DNA of 64,000 nt. It comes from Garcia nutans. Lineage: Eukaryota; Streptophyta; Magnoliopsida; Malpighiales; Euphorbiaceae. The stretch spans positions 18,445,001 through 18,509,000 of the forward strand of contig CANTUV010000004.1 in the NCBI GenBank assembly GCA_947685225.1. The letters are read 5' to 3'. Positions 32,981 to 47,419 of the stretch are shown here, in pieces. The translations under genes and the position numbers were made by a program. The stretch's first letter is position 1, and each line of letters begins with the position of its first letter. A model generated the notes under the pieces. That model was not told where the DNA came from. It saw nothing but the letters and a program-made list of their open reading frames with translations, and made no database searches.

Positions 32981-34570
32981 CATCTTTGATATTTATATAC
33001 ATAATCATTCATTACTCAAGTATGCACAATCAATTGCATTACCATATAAATTGGAATACACATCATACAAATCATATCCTCACATCTTTCACATTTCATA
33101 ACATATATATATTGAATGCCTTCACATCTTATATGTATTAATGTATTATCATATCTCTTATCTTTTCATTGCGTATACAGTATTAATATTTATTTTAACA
33201 ATATACTTATATGCAATCCAATAGGGTTTTGTACTTACCTCTAAAGAACTCACTCCCATATAACTTCTCTTCCATAGATCTTTCAATACTTGGATTAGCG
33301 CAATCCATCTCTTAAAACCTAATCCAAAAGTAATCATACACACTCACTTAGAAATACACATGAGGTAATACAAATAAGAATCAATTAGGGCAAACTCAAC
33401 ACATGACACGCTCATCAACACGGGCGTGTTCCTGATCGTGCCCTAACTCCACAACACAGAAACATTGACACGCTGTAACACCCCGATACTCCATATAAGT
33501 ACTATACATATACCTGGTATACGTACAGTAAGTATATAAAGTATAAGGATGTCGTTTTTCGTTACAATTTAAAAACCTTTAATTTATTTCAAACCACAAT
33601 AAATTAATTTAAAGAACATTTACAAATTTGATATACTTTTAATGATCTTATAAATATACCATAATCTTATCTTTCTCAAAACATCATTTATACAAATGAA
33701 TACATTTTTGATAGAATACATCATAATTAAATTATACATGTATGCATCACCCTCTAGTTGGTCTCGATAAACTCTTACTCTTCTCGTGGCATAACGAAAG
33801 ACTTCATATCTTCCACCTGGTCACCTGCGCGATCATATAACCGCGCTAAGCCCGAGAGCTTAGTAGTACAAATATAAAATATACACATACATTATAAAAA
33901 TACTAACATATAATGATATATCAATTCCATGTAACCTTAGCTTCTATCATATCTTTTCTTTTAGATTATAACTTTCATATATTTCAACTAAATCATATTT
34001 CATAAACACACATTCCATAACATACTTCATAATCAACATATCAATACATACACATTAAATATCATACTTCATAACATTGTTCAATTCACAATTCACCAAT
34101 CATAAGTCACATTGTCAGCAAAGTCAATCATAAATCTCATTATTCATTTAATTCAACATTTGTATATCACATGGACAACAAAGACAGACTCGGGCCCAAC
34201 AAACACTAATATGCCATTCAACTTTCAGAGTTAATGCTTTGGTTTAATTATCACATTATCATTATCATTGACCCAACTAGGCTTCAAGGATTTAGATTCA
34301 ACCAAGCTTCAAGGGGAGTAAAACATGTTAAAGTTCAACCCAACTTGGCTTCAAGAACCAATCCAACCTAGCTTCAAGGGTTGTAACATCTCAATTAGGC
34401 TTCAAGGATCATATCCAACCTAACTTCAAGAGATTGTTACTATTATTAGGCATGCCACCAACAACAAAACTCTGAAAATGAATAACATATTAGACACACA
34501 ATTCATTTATCAATTCCATTATCACTTCTCATCATCATCTAGGCAAATATGCCTTGTTTCTTTCAATTGA

Positions 34571-34850
34571 ATCATCATAGCCAATCACAATAGCATCATA
34601 TCACCTTTAAATCATCATAGCCAATCACAATGGCATCATATCACATTTAAATCATCATAGCCAATCACAATGGCATCATATCACATTTAAATCATCATAG
34701 CCAATCACAATGGCATCATATCACATTTAAATCATCATAGCCAATCACAATGGCATCATATCACGTTTAAATCATCATAGCCAATCACAATGGCATCATA
34801 TCACATTTAAATCATCATAGCCAATCACAATGGCATCATATCACATTTCA
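34571..34850. repeat. Seven 40-bp repeats carrying a CCAAT box
   Basis: Seven exact-length units start ATCATCATAGCCAATCACAA and contain GCCAATCACAATGGC. The same array of seven is at 40693-40972 in the other LTR. Single copies of the core occur in other LTR families (7580, 11285, 32737, 63749 inverted). Confidence 0.9.
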
Positions 34851-35378
34851 ATCCACATTATAGCAATTCATCTTTTACATACATAATCATTTACCTCATC
34901 ATATCCTTTACATGTCATATTCCATCATTTATATATACCACATTAATTACATTAACTAGGCAAACATGTCATTATTCAATCATATCATTTAGACATGCTT
35001 CAATCATATTATTCACATAATTATAAATTGTATTGTACATACCTTTTTGGATGATCCTCATCTCTTTCACTCTTTAAAGTTACTCCCACCAAGCTATCTA
35101 TAATCAATTACTTCATCCTCTTCTTCACATTTTACATATAGCATCATTGATGTAACATTACAAAGTACATTATTCATATAACAAATTGCCATTCACAAGA
35201 TTCACAATGCATAATACATAGCTCGGTTCATATAGTATCATATGTATTATCAATTCCATATCATCTCACATTTCATTATTCAACAATGATGTTAGACAAA
35301 TGATATCTATTTAACATGTATTTGAGAATCTTGTTGTAGAATTAGATTGCTTCCAATAAGGTGAACAGAACCTTTCTA

Positions 35379-35520
35379 GCGGTCGCGCCTCACCTGAGTA
35401 CGACCGCCCCATACCATTACACAATGAAACCTTATTACAGTAGGTTTCGCGGCCAGAAGCCCGACCTAAGTCGCGACCGCACATGAATAATAGCGACCGC
35501 ACATGAATAATAGCGACCGC
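35379..35520. repeat. GCGGTCG palindromes and 20-bp repeat in inner LARD LTR
   Basis: GCGGTCG (35379-35385) faces CGACCGC (35401-35407). Downstream, GCGACCGC recurs at 35473, 35493 and 35513 with an exact 20-bp period. Matching copies lie at about 41501-41642. The minus-strand open frame over this is not a gene. Confidence 0.8.
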
Positions 35521-36461
35521 TCCAAATTACGTATCTCTAATGCATAAACCCTAAAATAGCCAAAACTCTTTCAATTGCATTCAAACACATTATACACAAC
35601 ATAATCTCATCAAAATGGACATAATCAATATTATTAATACTTATTCATCACAATATTCATATTAACACTATATCAATTATATATTCAATCACTTACCACA
35701 TCAAATCCTAAAAACCAACATCAATCTTCTTCTTTCAAAAACAACTTCCACTTAATTTGCCATTTTCAAACAAAACCACCACCAATTTAACCCTTATTTA
35801 TTCACAATCACTTTCACTACTTATAAACACATCTCAAACATTCTAAATCATGATATTAACCAATCACAACTTATCTCAAACACCCCTTCAAAAATTAACA
35901 AGGGAAAACAAGAGAGTACTTACCTAATTTGATGAAATTCCACAAATCTTCAACCAAAACCTTTGATTTTTCCTTCAATTTGCTTCAAGAATCAAGAACA
36001 CCTCTCTTGTCTCTTTGTTTCTCTTTTTCTATGAAGAAGCCGGCCACACATGAAGAGAAGAGGAAAAGATGAAGAAGCAAAGTCAAACTTTCCTTTTTAA
36101 TCTCCACCACAAGTTTTCCAAAAGAAAATTACCAAAACACCCTTTAACCATTTAACTAAACCTTTGTCTCTTATATGCCCATTCATGTAATTTCACACTC
36201 AACCAAAAATATCTTCTTCCACTTAACCATCACTTTGACTCTTCATTTGACCAATTTATATGTTATATATATCATCATATACACAACATATACATTTGTC
36301 TCTAAACCCTAAATTTCCCCAAAACACATATACACAAGCATTCACTTTCCAATTTCTTTTCTCTTGCCAATTAACACATACATTCTAACCCATTAACCAA
36401 CAACAACAACAACAACAACAACAACATTCAAAACTTCTAGGGCATATGTGGGGATATTACA

Positions 36462-39400
36462 ATTCTCTCCCCCTTAAATAATTTCGTCCTCGAAATTATC
36501 AGTACCGTAACGATTCATACTTAACAAAATACCATCTCAACTTTCATATGAAGTTAATTATATGCTCAAGTCATAGTGTCATCAAGTCATATAACTTCAA
36601 CTCTTCCCTTTAAAATTAACCACCTTCTTTAAATTTCATAACTCATCATTCTATAATACACTTATACTTCATCCAATCTTTATATTCAATATATTCTATT
36701 CCTTCACTTCTTTGTAATTACTCTCTTAACTTTAACCTTAAAAATCATTGGTTTAAATCTTAGCATTAATTATCCCGTCATTACATTCACTGTCTAAATA
36801 GACATTTATCAAACCTCAATGGATAACAAAATCCTCATTTTTCACAAATGGAGTTATTTCCTTAGCATTTTTTTCATTTAAATTGCATATTAATACATTA
36901 CTTTTCAACTTATTTCATAAATAACTAATCTTTCCCCTTTTTATCATGATTTATAACTACTATAACTCCATCTATTCATGTCCACTCACACTTTAAAATT
37001 TACATCATATACATTATCATGAAAATAATTACACTTTTGATACAATTATACACATTAAATCTCAATAACGATTCATAATCTTAACCGAAACCAGATCAAT
37101 TGATCTATCTATCACAATATACTCACATTCCAATCTTGTTCAATTCTAATCATCCATTAATTTATCCAAATTCATCATGAAAGTTCACAATATTTATATA
37201 TGTATATATATATATAACCTAATTCCATTAGGGCAAACTTATATACAATTCCTGATCTCTTTCGCTCCATATTCAATCAAACTATCACGATAACCAATCA
37301 TTTCAAATTAACTTAATATAATTCTCATCAATTCTCATAATAATTTTATATCATACTCACTACCAATAGTTCTTTCACTTATATCTCAAGTCCACCCATT
37401 TATTCAGTACATACCATATACATATTCAGTATAACTTCAGTCATATTACCCATAACTTAACACACTACCATAATTTCCTTTTTCTCTTATTACCTTCATA
37501 ATTATAACCAAATTCTTAACATAAAATGAGAAGGTACAACTTTATCCATCATAACTTTTAACTATACTTTTCCAACATAATTTTCAATCTCACCAAACTT
37601 GTATTACAATCATTTTATCCAAGACCCAAATCCATGGATAACGAATTAACAGATCAAATATACTGAACAAAACACATAGCTTCAAAAGATTAATATTCAA
37701 GCTTGAAACTTTCAAATCAATACTGTTCTTATATAATTTTATTCTTAGTCTTTACCAACACAAAGCTAAGGTGTTTCTCAAGAATAACATATTCCTTATC
37801 AACTTAATTCAGGTTTCAACAATATTACTATATACATATTCAATCATATTCAGTTCCCATACAATTTCTATTTGTCACTTCATTTCTAGTCCATTTACAA
37901 TCTCTTATAATATATTTACATAGAACTTTTCATAAATGAATACTTTGAAACTCTAAATATCACATAATCATCAAGTTCAATGCTCACGATGACAATTTCC
38001 ACTGTTCACTATTATTCAAGTCCATTCCAGGCTCACTTCCATCACATAATCCATTTAGCTTTATACAATTCAAGATCTAATCTCTCTTAGGTCTACTAAT
38101 ATATACAAAATCATTTCCATATCACTTATTCCATAATTATACCACATATATATTCATAGGTCACCTTCATAATATGATTCACACATTCAATACAAATTTA
38201 ATATTTATCACTTTCTTTTAAACACTATCATTTTCATTCTTCCAATATGATATAAAGTATTTATTCATATAGCACACATATATATATGTTCTGACTATAA
38301 TAGCACTTCATATCCATCTTAGTCACATTCCCAATGTGACATCTCTTTCACTTTCATCTTTAATACATTTAATATGCTTCCATATCTATTTTCACCCTTT
38401 GCAATAAAATGATTTAAAATAGTTCATTTTCATTTGCTTATCCACTTTCCTTTTTGCTTCAAAACAAATTCTCATACTATCAATCGCATTACTCAATTCA
38501 TAATACTTCCATATGCAATATTAGTCATTTCACCTAACTCATGTATTGAATATACATTTAACTATCAATATCCAAATAATCTTTATCAAATTCCACTAGA
38601 ACTTTAACTTTCCAATTTACTACTTTGCTTAAACTTCAATTTACCAAACTCATCTTTTCTTAATATCACCTTAGAAACATCTTATGTATATATATCACAA
38701 AGCAAAGTCAAAACATATAATTTCTCCAATTATTAAGCTCATTTCAGAAATCTCAAATATTATATATTACCATCATAACCAGGAGCTTTCACAATATTCA
38801 AGCATCTTACATTTCTAACATTGCATTCACAATGTTTACATTAAAATAACAATATCAACTTATTCTTACTTAACCAACATCATCTCTTTTCCTTTAAACA
38901 AAACCTTAACTTTATATATGTATATCCCAACTTTAAAAAGTCACACTTTGTCTATAATAACCAACTCATTCAATATCCCACCATTCTTTCCTCATTTTAG
39001 TAACATATCTTTCAATATTAACACTTGAACAATATTTCCTCTATCTCGCAAACCCAACATAAACTTTATAATAAAGAGATTTCAGGTATAGAGGAAAGAA
39101 TACATACTCTTATCTAAATTTGAATTTCAACTCATATTCACTTTATGTTTGAATTCATATTATGTCCCACATAATATTGCTCATAAACATCAACATTACA
39201 CTCCATGTTGCACACAACATGACATTTTCATATGCATCATCAATATACATATATCACATTACATTTCACAATTAGTTTCTCATAATCAATTAGGCACTAT
39301 GCCTCAATTATAATTCATTTCCAACATCATTGCCAACAATCATGGTTTCTCATCACATCAAAATGATATACACATATATCATTAATTATGTTAAACATCT

Positions 39401-39595
39401 CATATAACACAAATTTTTCTACAATTCCTATAATGCCACATCCGAGACCAACCTAGGTGTCAATGCATATGCATGCATTACCAATTGCATTTCAAAACTC
39501 TTCTTTTTAATTCATTTTATGCGTTTCAAAACTTTTTCTTTTTAATTTCACTTAGGCCGAGAATCTCGAAACCTAAGCTCTGATACCAAAATAAT
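36462..39595 (-). other. Internal region of the inner LARD, non-coding, 3134 bp
   Basis: AT-rich, no open frame of 60 codons. The left edge has a purine tract (sense) and the AATTTCGTCCTCGAAATT palindrome (36480-36497). The right edge has CCGAGAATCTCGAAACC and the PBS at 39577-39588. Long stretches are recognisably homologous to the outer element's internal region, for example the blocks containing TAGGCACTATGCCTCAATTA and GCCACATCCGAGACCAACCT. Confidence 0.88.
39577..39588 (-). other. PBS of the inner LARD
   Basis: Minus-strand TGGTATCAGAGC, identical to the chromovirus PBS, 7 bases from the LTR start at 39596. Confidence 0.93.
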
Positions 39596-42583
39596 TGTAA
39601 CACCCCGATACTCCATATAAGTACTATACATATACCTGGTATACGTACAGTAAGTATATAAAGTATAAGGATGTCGTTTTTCGTTACAATTTAAAAACCT
39701 TTAATTTATTTCAAACCACAATAAATTAATTTAAAGAACATTTACAAATTTGATATACTTTTAATGATCTTATAAATATACCATAATCTTATCTTTCTCA
39801 AAACATCATTTATACAAATGAATACATTTTTGATAGAATACATCATAATTAAATTATACATGTATGCATCACCCTCTAGTTGGTCTCGATAAACTCTTAC
39901 TCTTCTCGTGGCATAACGAAAGACTTCATATCTTCCACCTGGTCACCTGCGCGATCATATAACCGCGCTAAGCCCGAGAGCTTAGTAGTACAAATATAAA
40001 ATATACACATACATTATAAAAATACTAACATATAATGATATATCAATTCCATGTAACCTTAGCTTCTATCATATCTTTTCTTTTAGATTATAACTTTCAT
40101 ATATTTCAACTAAATCATATTTCATAAACACACATTCCATAACATACTTCATAATCAACATATCAATACATACACATTAAATATCATACTTCATAACATT
40201 GTTCAATTCACAATTCACCAATCATAAGTCACATTGTCAGCAAAGTCAATCATAAATCTCATTATTCATTTAATTCAACATTTGTATATCACATGGACAA
40301 CAAAGACAGACTCGGGCCCAACAAACACTAATATGCCATTCAACTTTCAGAGTTAATGCTTTGGTTTAATTATCACATTATCATTATCATTGACCCAACT
40401 AGGCTTCAAGGATTTAGATTCAACCAAGCTTCAAGGGGAGTAAAACATGTTAAACTTCAACCCAACTTGGCTTCAAGAACCAATCCAACCTAGCTTCAAG
40501 GGTTGTAACATCTCAATTAGGCTTCAAGGATCATATCCAACCTAACTTCAAGAGATTGTTACTATTATTAGGCATGCCACCAACAACAAAACTCTGAAAA
40601 TGAATAACATATTAGACACACAATTCATTTATCAATTCCATTATCACTTCTCATCATCATCTAGGCAAATATGCCTTGTTTCTTTCAATTGAATCATCAT
40701 AGCCAATCACAATAGCATCATATCACCTTTAAATCATCATAGCCAATCACAATGGCATCATATCACATTTAAATCATCATAGCCAATCACAATGGCATCA
40801 TATCACATTTAAATCATCATAACCAATCACAATGGCATCATATCACATTTAAATCATCATAGCCAATCACAATGGCATCATATCACGTTTAAATCATCAT
40901 AGCCAATCACAATGGCATCATATCACATTTAAATCATCATAGCCAATCACAATGGCATCATATCACATTTCAATCCACATTATAGCAATTCATCTTTTAC
41001 ATACATAATCATTTACCTCATCATATCCTTTACATGTCATATTCCATCATTTATATATACCACATTAATTACATTAACTAGGCAAACATGTCATTATTCA
41101 ATCATATCATTTAGACATGCTTCAATCATATTATTCACATAATTATAAATTGTATTGTACATACCTTTTTGGATGATCCTCATCTCTTTCACTCTTTAAA
41201 GTTACTCCCACCAAGCTATCTATAATCAATTACTTCATCCTCTTCTTCACATTTTACATATAGCATCATTGATGTAACATTACAAAGTACATTATTCATA
41301 TAACAAATTGCCATTCACAAGATTCACAATGCATAATACATAGCTCGGTTCATATAGTATCATATGTATTATCAATTCCATATCATCTCACATTTCATTA
41401 TTCAACAATGATGTTAGACAAATGATATCTATTTAACATGTATTTGAGAATCTTGTTGTAGAATTAGATTGCTTCCAATAAGGTGAACAGAACCTTTCTA
41501 GCGGTCGCGCCTCACCTGAGTACGACCGCCCCATACCATTACACAATGAAACCTTATTACAGTAGGTTTCGCGGCCAGAAGCCCGACCTAAGTCGCGACC
41601 GCACATGAATAATAGCGACCGCACATGAATAATAGCGACCGCTCCAAATTACGTATCTCTAATGCATAAACCCTAAAATAGCCAAAACTCTTTCAATTGC
41701 ATTCAAACACATTATACACAACATAATCTCATCAAAATGGACATAATCAATATTATTAATACTTATTCATCACAATATTCATATTAACACTATATCAATT
41801 ATATATTCAATCACTTACCACATCAAATCCTAAAAACCAACATCAATCTTCTTCTTTCAAAAACAACTTCCACTTAATTTGCCATTTTCAAACAAAACCA
41901 CCACCAATTTAACCCTTATTTATTCACAATCACTTTCACTACTTATAAACACATCTCAAACATTCTAAATCATGATATTAACCAATCACAACTTATCTCA
42001 AACACCCCTTCAAAAATTAACAAGGGAAAACAAGAGAGTACTTACCTAATTTGATGAAATTCCACAAATCTTCAACCAAAACCTTTGATTTTTCCTTCAA
42101 TTTGCTTCAAGAATCAAGAACACCTCTCTTGTCTCTTTGTTTCTCTTTTTCTATGAAGAAGCCGGCCACACATGAAGAGAAGAGGAAAAGATGAAGAAGC
42201 AAAGTCAAACTTTCCTTTTTAATCTCCACCACAAGTTTTCCAAAAGAAAATTACCAAAACACCCTTTAACCATTTAACTAAACCTTTGTCTCTTATATGC
42301 CCATTCATGTAATTTCACACTCAACCAAAAATATCTTCTTCCACTTAACCATCACTTTGACTCTTCATTTGACCAATTTATATGTTATATATATCATCAT
42401 ATACACAACATATACATTTGTCTCTAAACCCTAAATTTCCCCAAAACACATATACACAAGCATTCACTTTCCAATTTCTTTTCTCTTGCCAATTAACACA
42501 TACATTCTAACCCATTAACCAACAACAACAACAACAACAACAACAACATTCAAAACTTCTAGGGCATATGTGGGGATATTACA
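39596..42583 (-). repeat. Inner element right (5') LTR, 2988 bp
   Basis: Same content as the left LTR: double hairpin 39949-39985, 40-bp repeats 40693-40972, donor-like sites 41157-41167 and 42040-42049, GCCGGCC 42161-42167, TATA region 42371-42395. Confidence 0.95.
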
Positions 42584-42588
42584 CACGC

Positions 42589-43334
42589 TCATAACCACGG
42601 GCGTGTCACTGGGCGTGTAATACATTCTGTATCTCAAAAACATCAACACGTCCAATCAACAAGAGCGTGCTCATGGCCGTGTCAATTCTCCAAACTCACA
42701 GTAGCTATGACACGCTCAATAACACGGGCGTGTTACTGGTCGTGTCAATTCTACTGCCACACAGAACTTATGACACGCTCAATAACATGGGCGTGTCACT
42801 GCTCGTGCTACCAACTCCAGAAAACAGAACCAACGACACGCCTAACAAACTGGCCGTGTCTCTGGGCGTGCCCGACTAAAAACCCAGATTCCGGTCAACA
42901 CACAACAACATCCAACAATACCCATCTTTTTATCATTACTCACTTCAAACAATCTTCATCAAACACACCCAAAAACCATAACAAACTTACCAAAACATCA
43001 ACAACACTCAAAACACACACCAATCATCATTATAAACTTCATTCATATACCAATTTATCAAATCCCCAAATTTCATTAAACTCAACCCTTATTCAACAAT
43101 TCATCATCATCTTCACAAATAATCATATTATAATCATCCAATTACCAAATCAACACATATATATACTTAAATCTTTCAATATCATCATCATCACACATCA
43201 ACCATACCAAACCCAACTCAAACAATGAAAATCAATTTAAAGAAATAAATACTTACTTGAATCCTTTATCAAATCTTCATCTCTATCATCAAATCTCTTG
43301 AATTCCTTAAGAAATTTGGTAAGAAAATCACATC

Positions 43335-43387
<53 letters not shown>

Positions 43388-43462
43388 CCAAGAAGAACGA
43401 AGAAGACGAAGAAGGAGTAGAAGGAAGAAGAAGTTTCTACTTCTTTCCTTTGTCCTTATCCA

Positions 43463-43517
<55 letters not shown>

Positions 43518-43812
43518 TAACAATAACAATAGTAATAATAATAATAATACTTTAAATCTCCACCACATATTCTTTCTTTGATTTTCTTCTTCTCTTTTCT
43601 TTTTGTCTTTATTATTATTATTATTATTTAGTTATACAAATATATATACAACTCACTTATCCTTCACCATTATATATATCCCATGTATATGTGATGTATA
43701 TGTATATGTCTTACATATATTATCCTTATATTTCACATATACACATATACATTAAATCCAAATACAACAACAATAACTCCAAAACTCTTAGGGTCTATTC
43801 CGGGATATTACA
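42589..43812 (-). repeat. Outer element left LTR, second part
   Basis: It resumes after the inner element's TSD. It contains the rest of the GACACG/CGTGTC palindrome array (to about 42872), a donor-like site (43247-43262), a long (TC)n run (about 43340-43384), (TA)n and (AAT)n runs (about 43460-43550) and ends GGGATATTACA. The open frames at 42667-43228 come from repeats. Confidence 0.93.
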
Positions 43813-46800
43813 ATTCTCTCCCCCTAAAAAAAAAATTTCGTCCTCGAAATTACTCAGTACAATAACATTCCATTCTTACCAATACACCATTTAAAATTTT
43901 CATCAAATCACATAGTTTGCACTCTCCCCCTTAGAGTCAATTATATTATTCAATTCCACAACTTGTCACGATAAAAATCTTTATACCTTATTACATTCTC
44001 ATCCAATATTCAAAATAACTCATTATACTCTCAAATACCTTATCTATATGCAAAAATTCAATCATCCTTTAACATACTTATGTTACATTCCATTATTACA
44101 TTCAAAATATTTTATCACTTCATCTCTTTATAACTATTCTTTTAACTTTAACTTTCAAGATCATAAACTTATATCTTAATATTAATTATCCCATCATTAC
44201 AATTATCCTTACAAACAAACATTTATCAAACCTTCATTGATAATAATATTCTTATTTCTCATACACTTCATTCCTTCTCTAGTATTTTCTCACTTAACAT
44301 CAATATTAATACAATGCTTTTGAACTTACTTTACAGGAAATCAACTTCTTCCCTTTTCTCATCATTAAAATTGATATAATTCAATTAATTCATGTCCGTT
44401 CATCTATCAAAATTTTACATTGTATACATCATTATTTATCTCTTATGCCTTTAGCACAACCATACATATTAAATCTCAATAATAATTCACAATTATAGCA
44501 AAAATCCAGATCAATTGATTTATTCTCCACAATATCTTAACATCATAATCTTGTTTGATTCAAATCAATAGTTCACTTATCTAAATTTATCATGAATAAC
44601 CATCCACTTTAATTTATCTTTCAATATACACATAGTTTATCTTTCATTATCTCAATACAATTCCACCAAAATTCATAATTATCTCATACCATGCTTATCA
44701 TTCATAGTTTACTCACTCAAATATTAAACCCATCCACTTATTCACCGTATACCATAAACATAATCAATATAGCTCTCAAACACATTCTGCAATCTTCTTT
44801 CATTATCATCTTCTCACTTATCATATCATTACTATATTAACAATAATTACCTTTTTCTCACATTACTCATAACTTAAAGTATTTCCACAATTCTCTTTCT
44901 GTCTTTTCTTTTCCAGAATTATAACCAAATTGCTAACACAAAAACCATAAAATACACTTCATCAATCATAACCGTTAATCATGTTTCTAGAAACATAATT
45001 ATCAATCTTACCAAAGTAGTATTACAGTTATACTTTCTTAGTCTCAATTCTGTGGATAACAAAGTTAATCGGCCAAATACCATAAATACACTATATGGCC
45101 ATAGGAGATTAATGATCACATCTGAAACTTATAAATCAATACTGTTCCTCTATTATTTTATTTCCAACTTTCCAATTATACTACTAAGTTGCATCACAAA
45201 TATAATATCTCCATTCTCCAAACTTTACTACATCCAAAATTAACATATGTCAACTCTATCTCAACACAATTTACTCTTAATTATTTGATCACCATTTGCA
45301 TGTCTCATATACAACAATATTATCCTTAACCTCTCCTTCACACATCATTCAATCTTATACAGATCTTACATAAATTTCATTCTTTATACTTTCTTTTTCC
45401 CTTATAATTTCTTATTAAATTTATATACACAGAACATTTCCTCACACAAATACTTTGGCTCATAACATTTATGATAGCCAAATTCAGTTATTATCATAAC
45501 AATATTACTGTCCACCATTTCCCAAATTAATCCTTATTTCCATAACCATTTCACTATCCAACATTTCTTAAGTTTATTCTTATTTTCATTTCATCACATA
45601 CTCTTTACGTCAATCAAGGCCTAATCTCTCTTAGGTCCACTACTACATGCAATGTCATTTCCAATATACATCAAATATGCAATTATATAACACATCCATA
45701 GATCACATTCACAATGTGATTTACTTTCCACATTTCTTACATTTTACAATTACATTCATATCAAAAACTCATTCCACATTTTCTATACATGTATACACAT
45801 AATCATACAATGATATTTAATTCCTCTTTTACATATTTTCAACACAATTTAACATTTTACTATTCCGTGAACAACATCATTTTTATCCCTTTTTGACATG
45901 ACTTAAGTTGTTTATCAACCCAACACATATACATTATCACCATGATATTACTTCACAAAATCTTAGTCACGCTACTAAGGTGACATCTCTCTCACATATA
46001 TTTTTAAATGCATTAGTATACCATCTATACATCCATTTGTTTATTCTTCAACACATAGATATATATATATATATTACTCACATATCTATACACATGTACA
46101 TTACATCCACTCATATATACATTGGGCTCAATAATCTCTTTATACTCTCCAAGTCTAATTATGACAAATCTCAATTTCTTAAATCCACATTGATCCATCC
46201 CATTTCTTACTGTCAATATTATCCCATGACCTAGCTTTACTCAGGTTTGTCAATGCAAGCATAATCATTCTCATACTATCAATCACATTATTCAATTTAA
46301 TAGTACTCTCATATACAGTAATATTCATTCCACAAGCTCATGGGTTTAACTTACATTAAGATTATCAATACTCAAATAGTCTTTACCCAAATTCCATTAA
46401 CACTATAATTTCACAACTTACTACTTTACTTAAACTTCCATTCACTCATCTTATGTTCTTAATATCAACTTAAAAAAAAACATCTTATATATACACATTA
46501 CAAAACAACCTCAAAGTATATTCTTTTCACAAATATTAAAGCTCATTTCCAAAAATCTAATTATCACATCTTTCCACCATTAATATGAGCTTTAACAACA
46601 CTCAAGCGTATCACATTTCTAACATTAAAATCACAATGTTTGCATTTAAAACAGCAATGCAACAACACCATTATATTTCCTTATTTAACCAACATCATCT
46701 CTTTTTCTTTTAAAAACTTTAACTTTACATATTCAAATCATAAATGGTCAAACTTTGTCTATACCCATCAACTCATTCAATATACCACCATACTCTCTTC

Positions 46801-47419
46801 ATTTAAATAACATAACTTTCAATATTCACAATTCGACATTATTTCCTCTGTCTAGCAAACTCAACATAAACTTTCTTATAAAGAGGTTTAAAGTATAGAA
46901 GAAAGAGTACATACTCTTATCTTAATTTGATTTTCAACTCATTTCCAACTTTATTTTCCTTTCCATTTCTTTATTTTTCAATTCATATTATGTCATACAT
47001 AATATTACTCATAAACATTAATATTACATTCCATGTTGCACATGACATAACATTTTTCATATGTCTCATCAACATGCATATTTCACATTACATTTCGTAA
47101 TTCGTTTCTCATAAATAATTAGGCACTATGCCTCAATTATAATTCATTTCCAATATCATTGCCAACAATCATGGTTTCTTCTCACATCAACATAGTATAC
47201 ACATATATCATCAACTATATTAAACATCTCATGTAACACAAATATTTTACAAATCATATTATGCCACATCCGAGACCAACCTAGGTGTTAATGCATGTGC
47301 ATGTATCAAAATTTTCATTCTTTTTATTTTCATTTATCATCATTTTTTTTTTAAAACTTTTCTTTGTAAATTTACTTAGGCCGAGAATCTCGAAACCTAA
47401 GCTCTGATACCAAAATATT
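43813..47419 (-). other. Internal region of the outer LARD, non-coding, 3607 bp
   Basis: It begins (plus) with the purine-tract complement and the palindrome AATTTCGTCCTCGAAATT (43834-43851) and ends with the PBS (47401-47412). The few short frames (45052-45243, 45908-46234, 47281-47514) show no domain or biased composition. It is colinear in many blocks with 36462-39595 but longer. Confidence 0.85.

Larger units (their letters stand above)
31538..33473 (-). repeat. Outer element left (3') LTR, first part
   Basis: Double hairpin 31892-31929, CTTCAAG repeats 32458-32620, a 33-bp tandem repeat 32857-32980, donor-like site near 33232, and the start of the palindromic array at 33405. It ends with CACGC (33469-33473), the TSD of the inner element. 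The uninterrupted counterpart in the right LTR (near 49349) shows the empty site. Confidence 0.93.
33474..36461 (-). repeat. Inner element left (3') LTR, 2988 bp
   Basis: Double hairpin 33827-33863, CTTCAAG repeats 34275-34440, seven 40-bp repeats 34571-34850, GCGGTCG palindromes 35379-35520, donor-like sites near 35037 and 35927, GCCGGCC box 36039-36045, TATA region about 36242-36270. Ends TGTAACACCCC and GGGGATATTACA on plus. Confidence 0.95.
33474..42583 (-). mobile_element. Inner non-coding LTR retrotransposon (LARD-like), 9110 bp, TSD CACGC
   Basis: LTRs 33474-36461 and 39596-42583 are both 2988 bp, with two differences seen by eye (near 34334/40456 and 34703/40825). Exact TSDs CACGC flank it (33469-33473 and 42584-42588). 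Internal region 36462-39595 carries a purine tract and an initiator-Met PBS but no open frame of 60 codons or more and no protein similarity. It sits in the left LTR of the outer element. It is the youngest event in this part of the window. Confidence 0.95.

Noticed and set aside
32752..33141. 129-codon His/Ser-rich frame, repeated at 48635-49024
   Set aside because: It is antisense to the LTR and encoded by 33-bp repeats; present only because the two LTRs are copies.
34571..34850. CRISPR-like regular 40-bp repeats
   Set aside because: The repeats are directly tandem with no unique spacers, lie in both LTRs of a plant retrotransposon and have no cas genes.
35311..35502. Minus-strand 63-codon frame, duplicated at 41433-41624
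   Set aside because: The duplication is simply the two LTRs of one element; the frame overlaps GCGGTCG palindromes and has no protein features.
47401..47412. tRNA gene for initiator Met
   Set aside because: Only the 12-base complement to the tRNA 3' end is present, at a retroelement PBS; no cloverleaf surrounds it.
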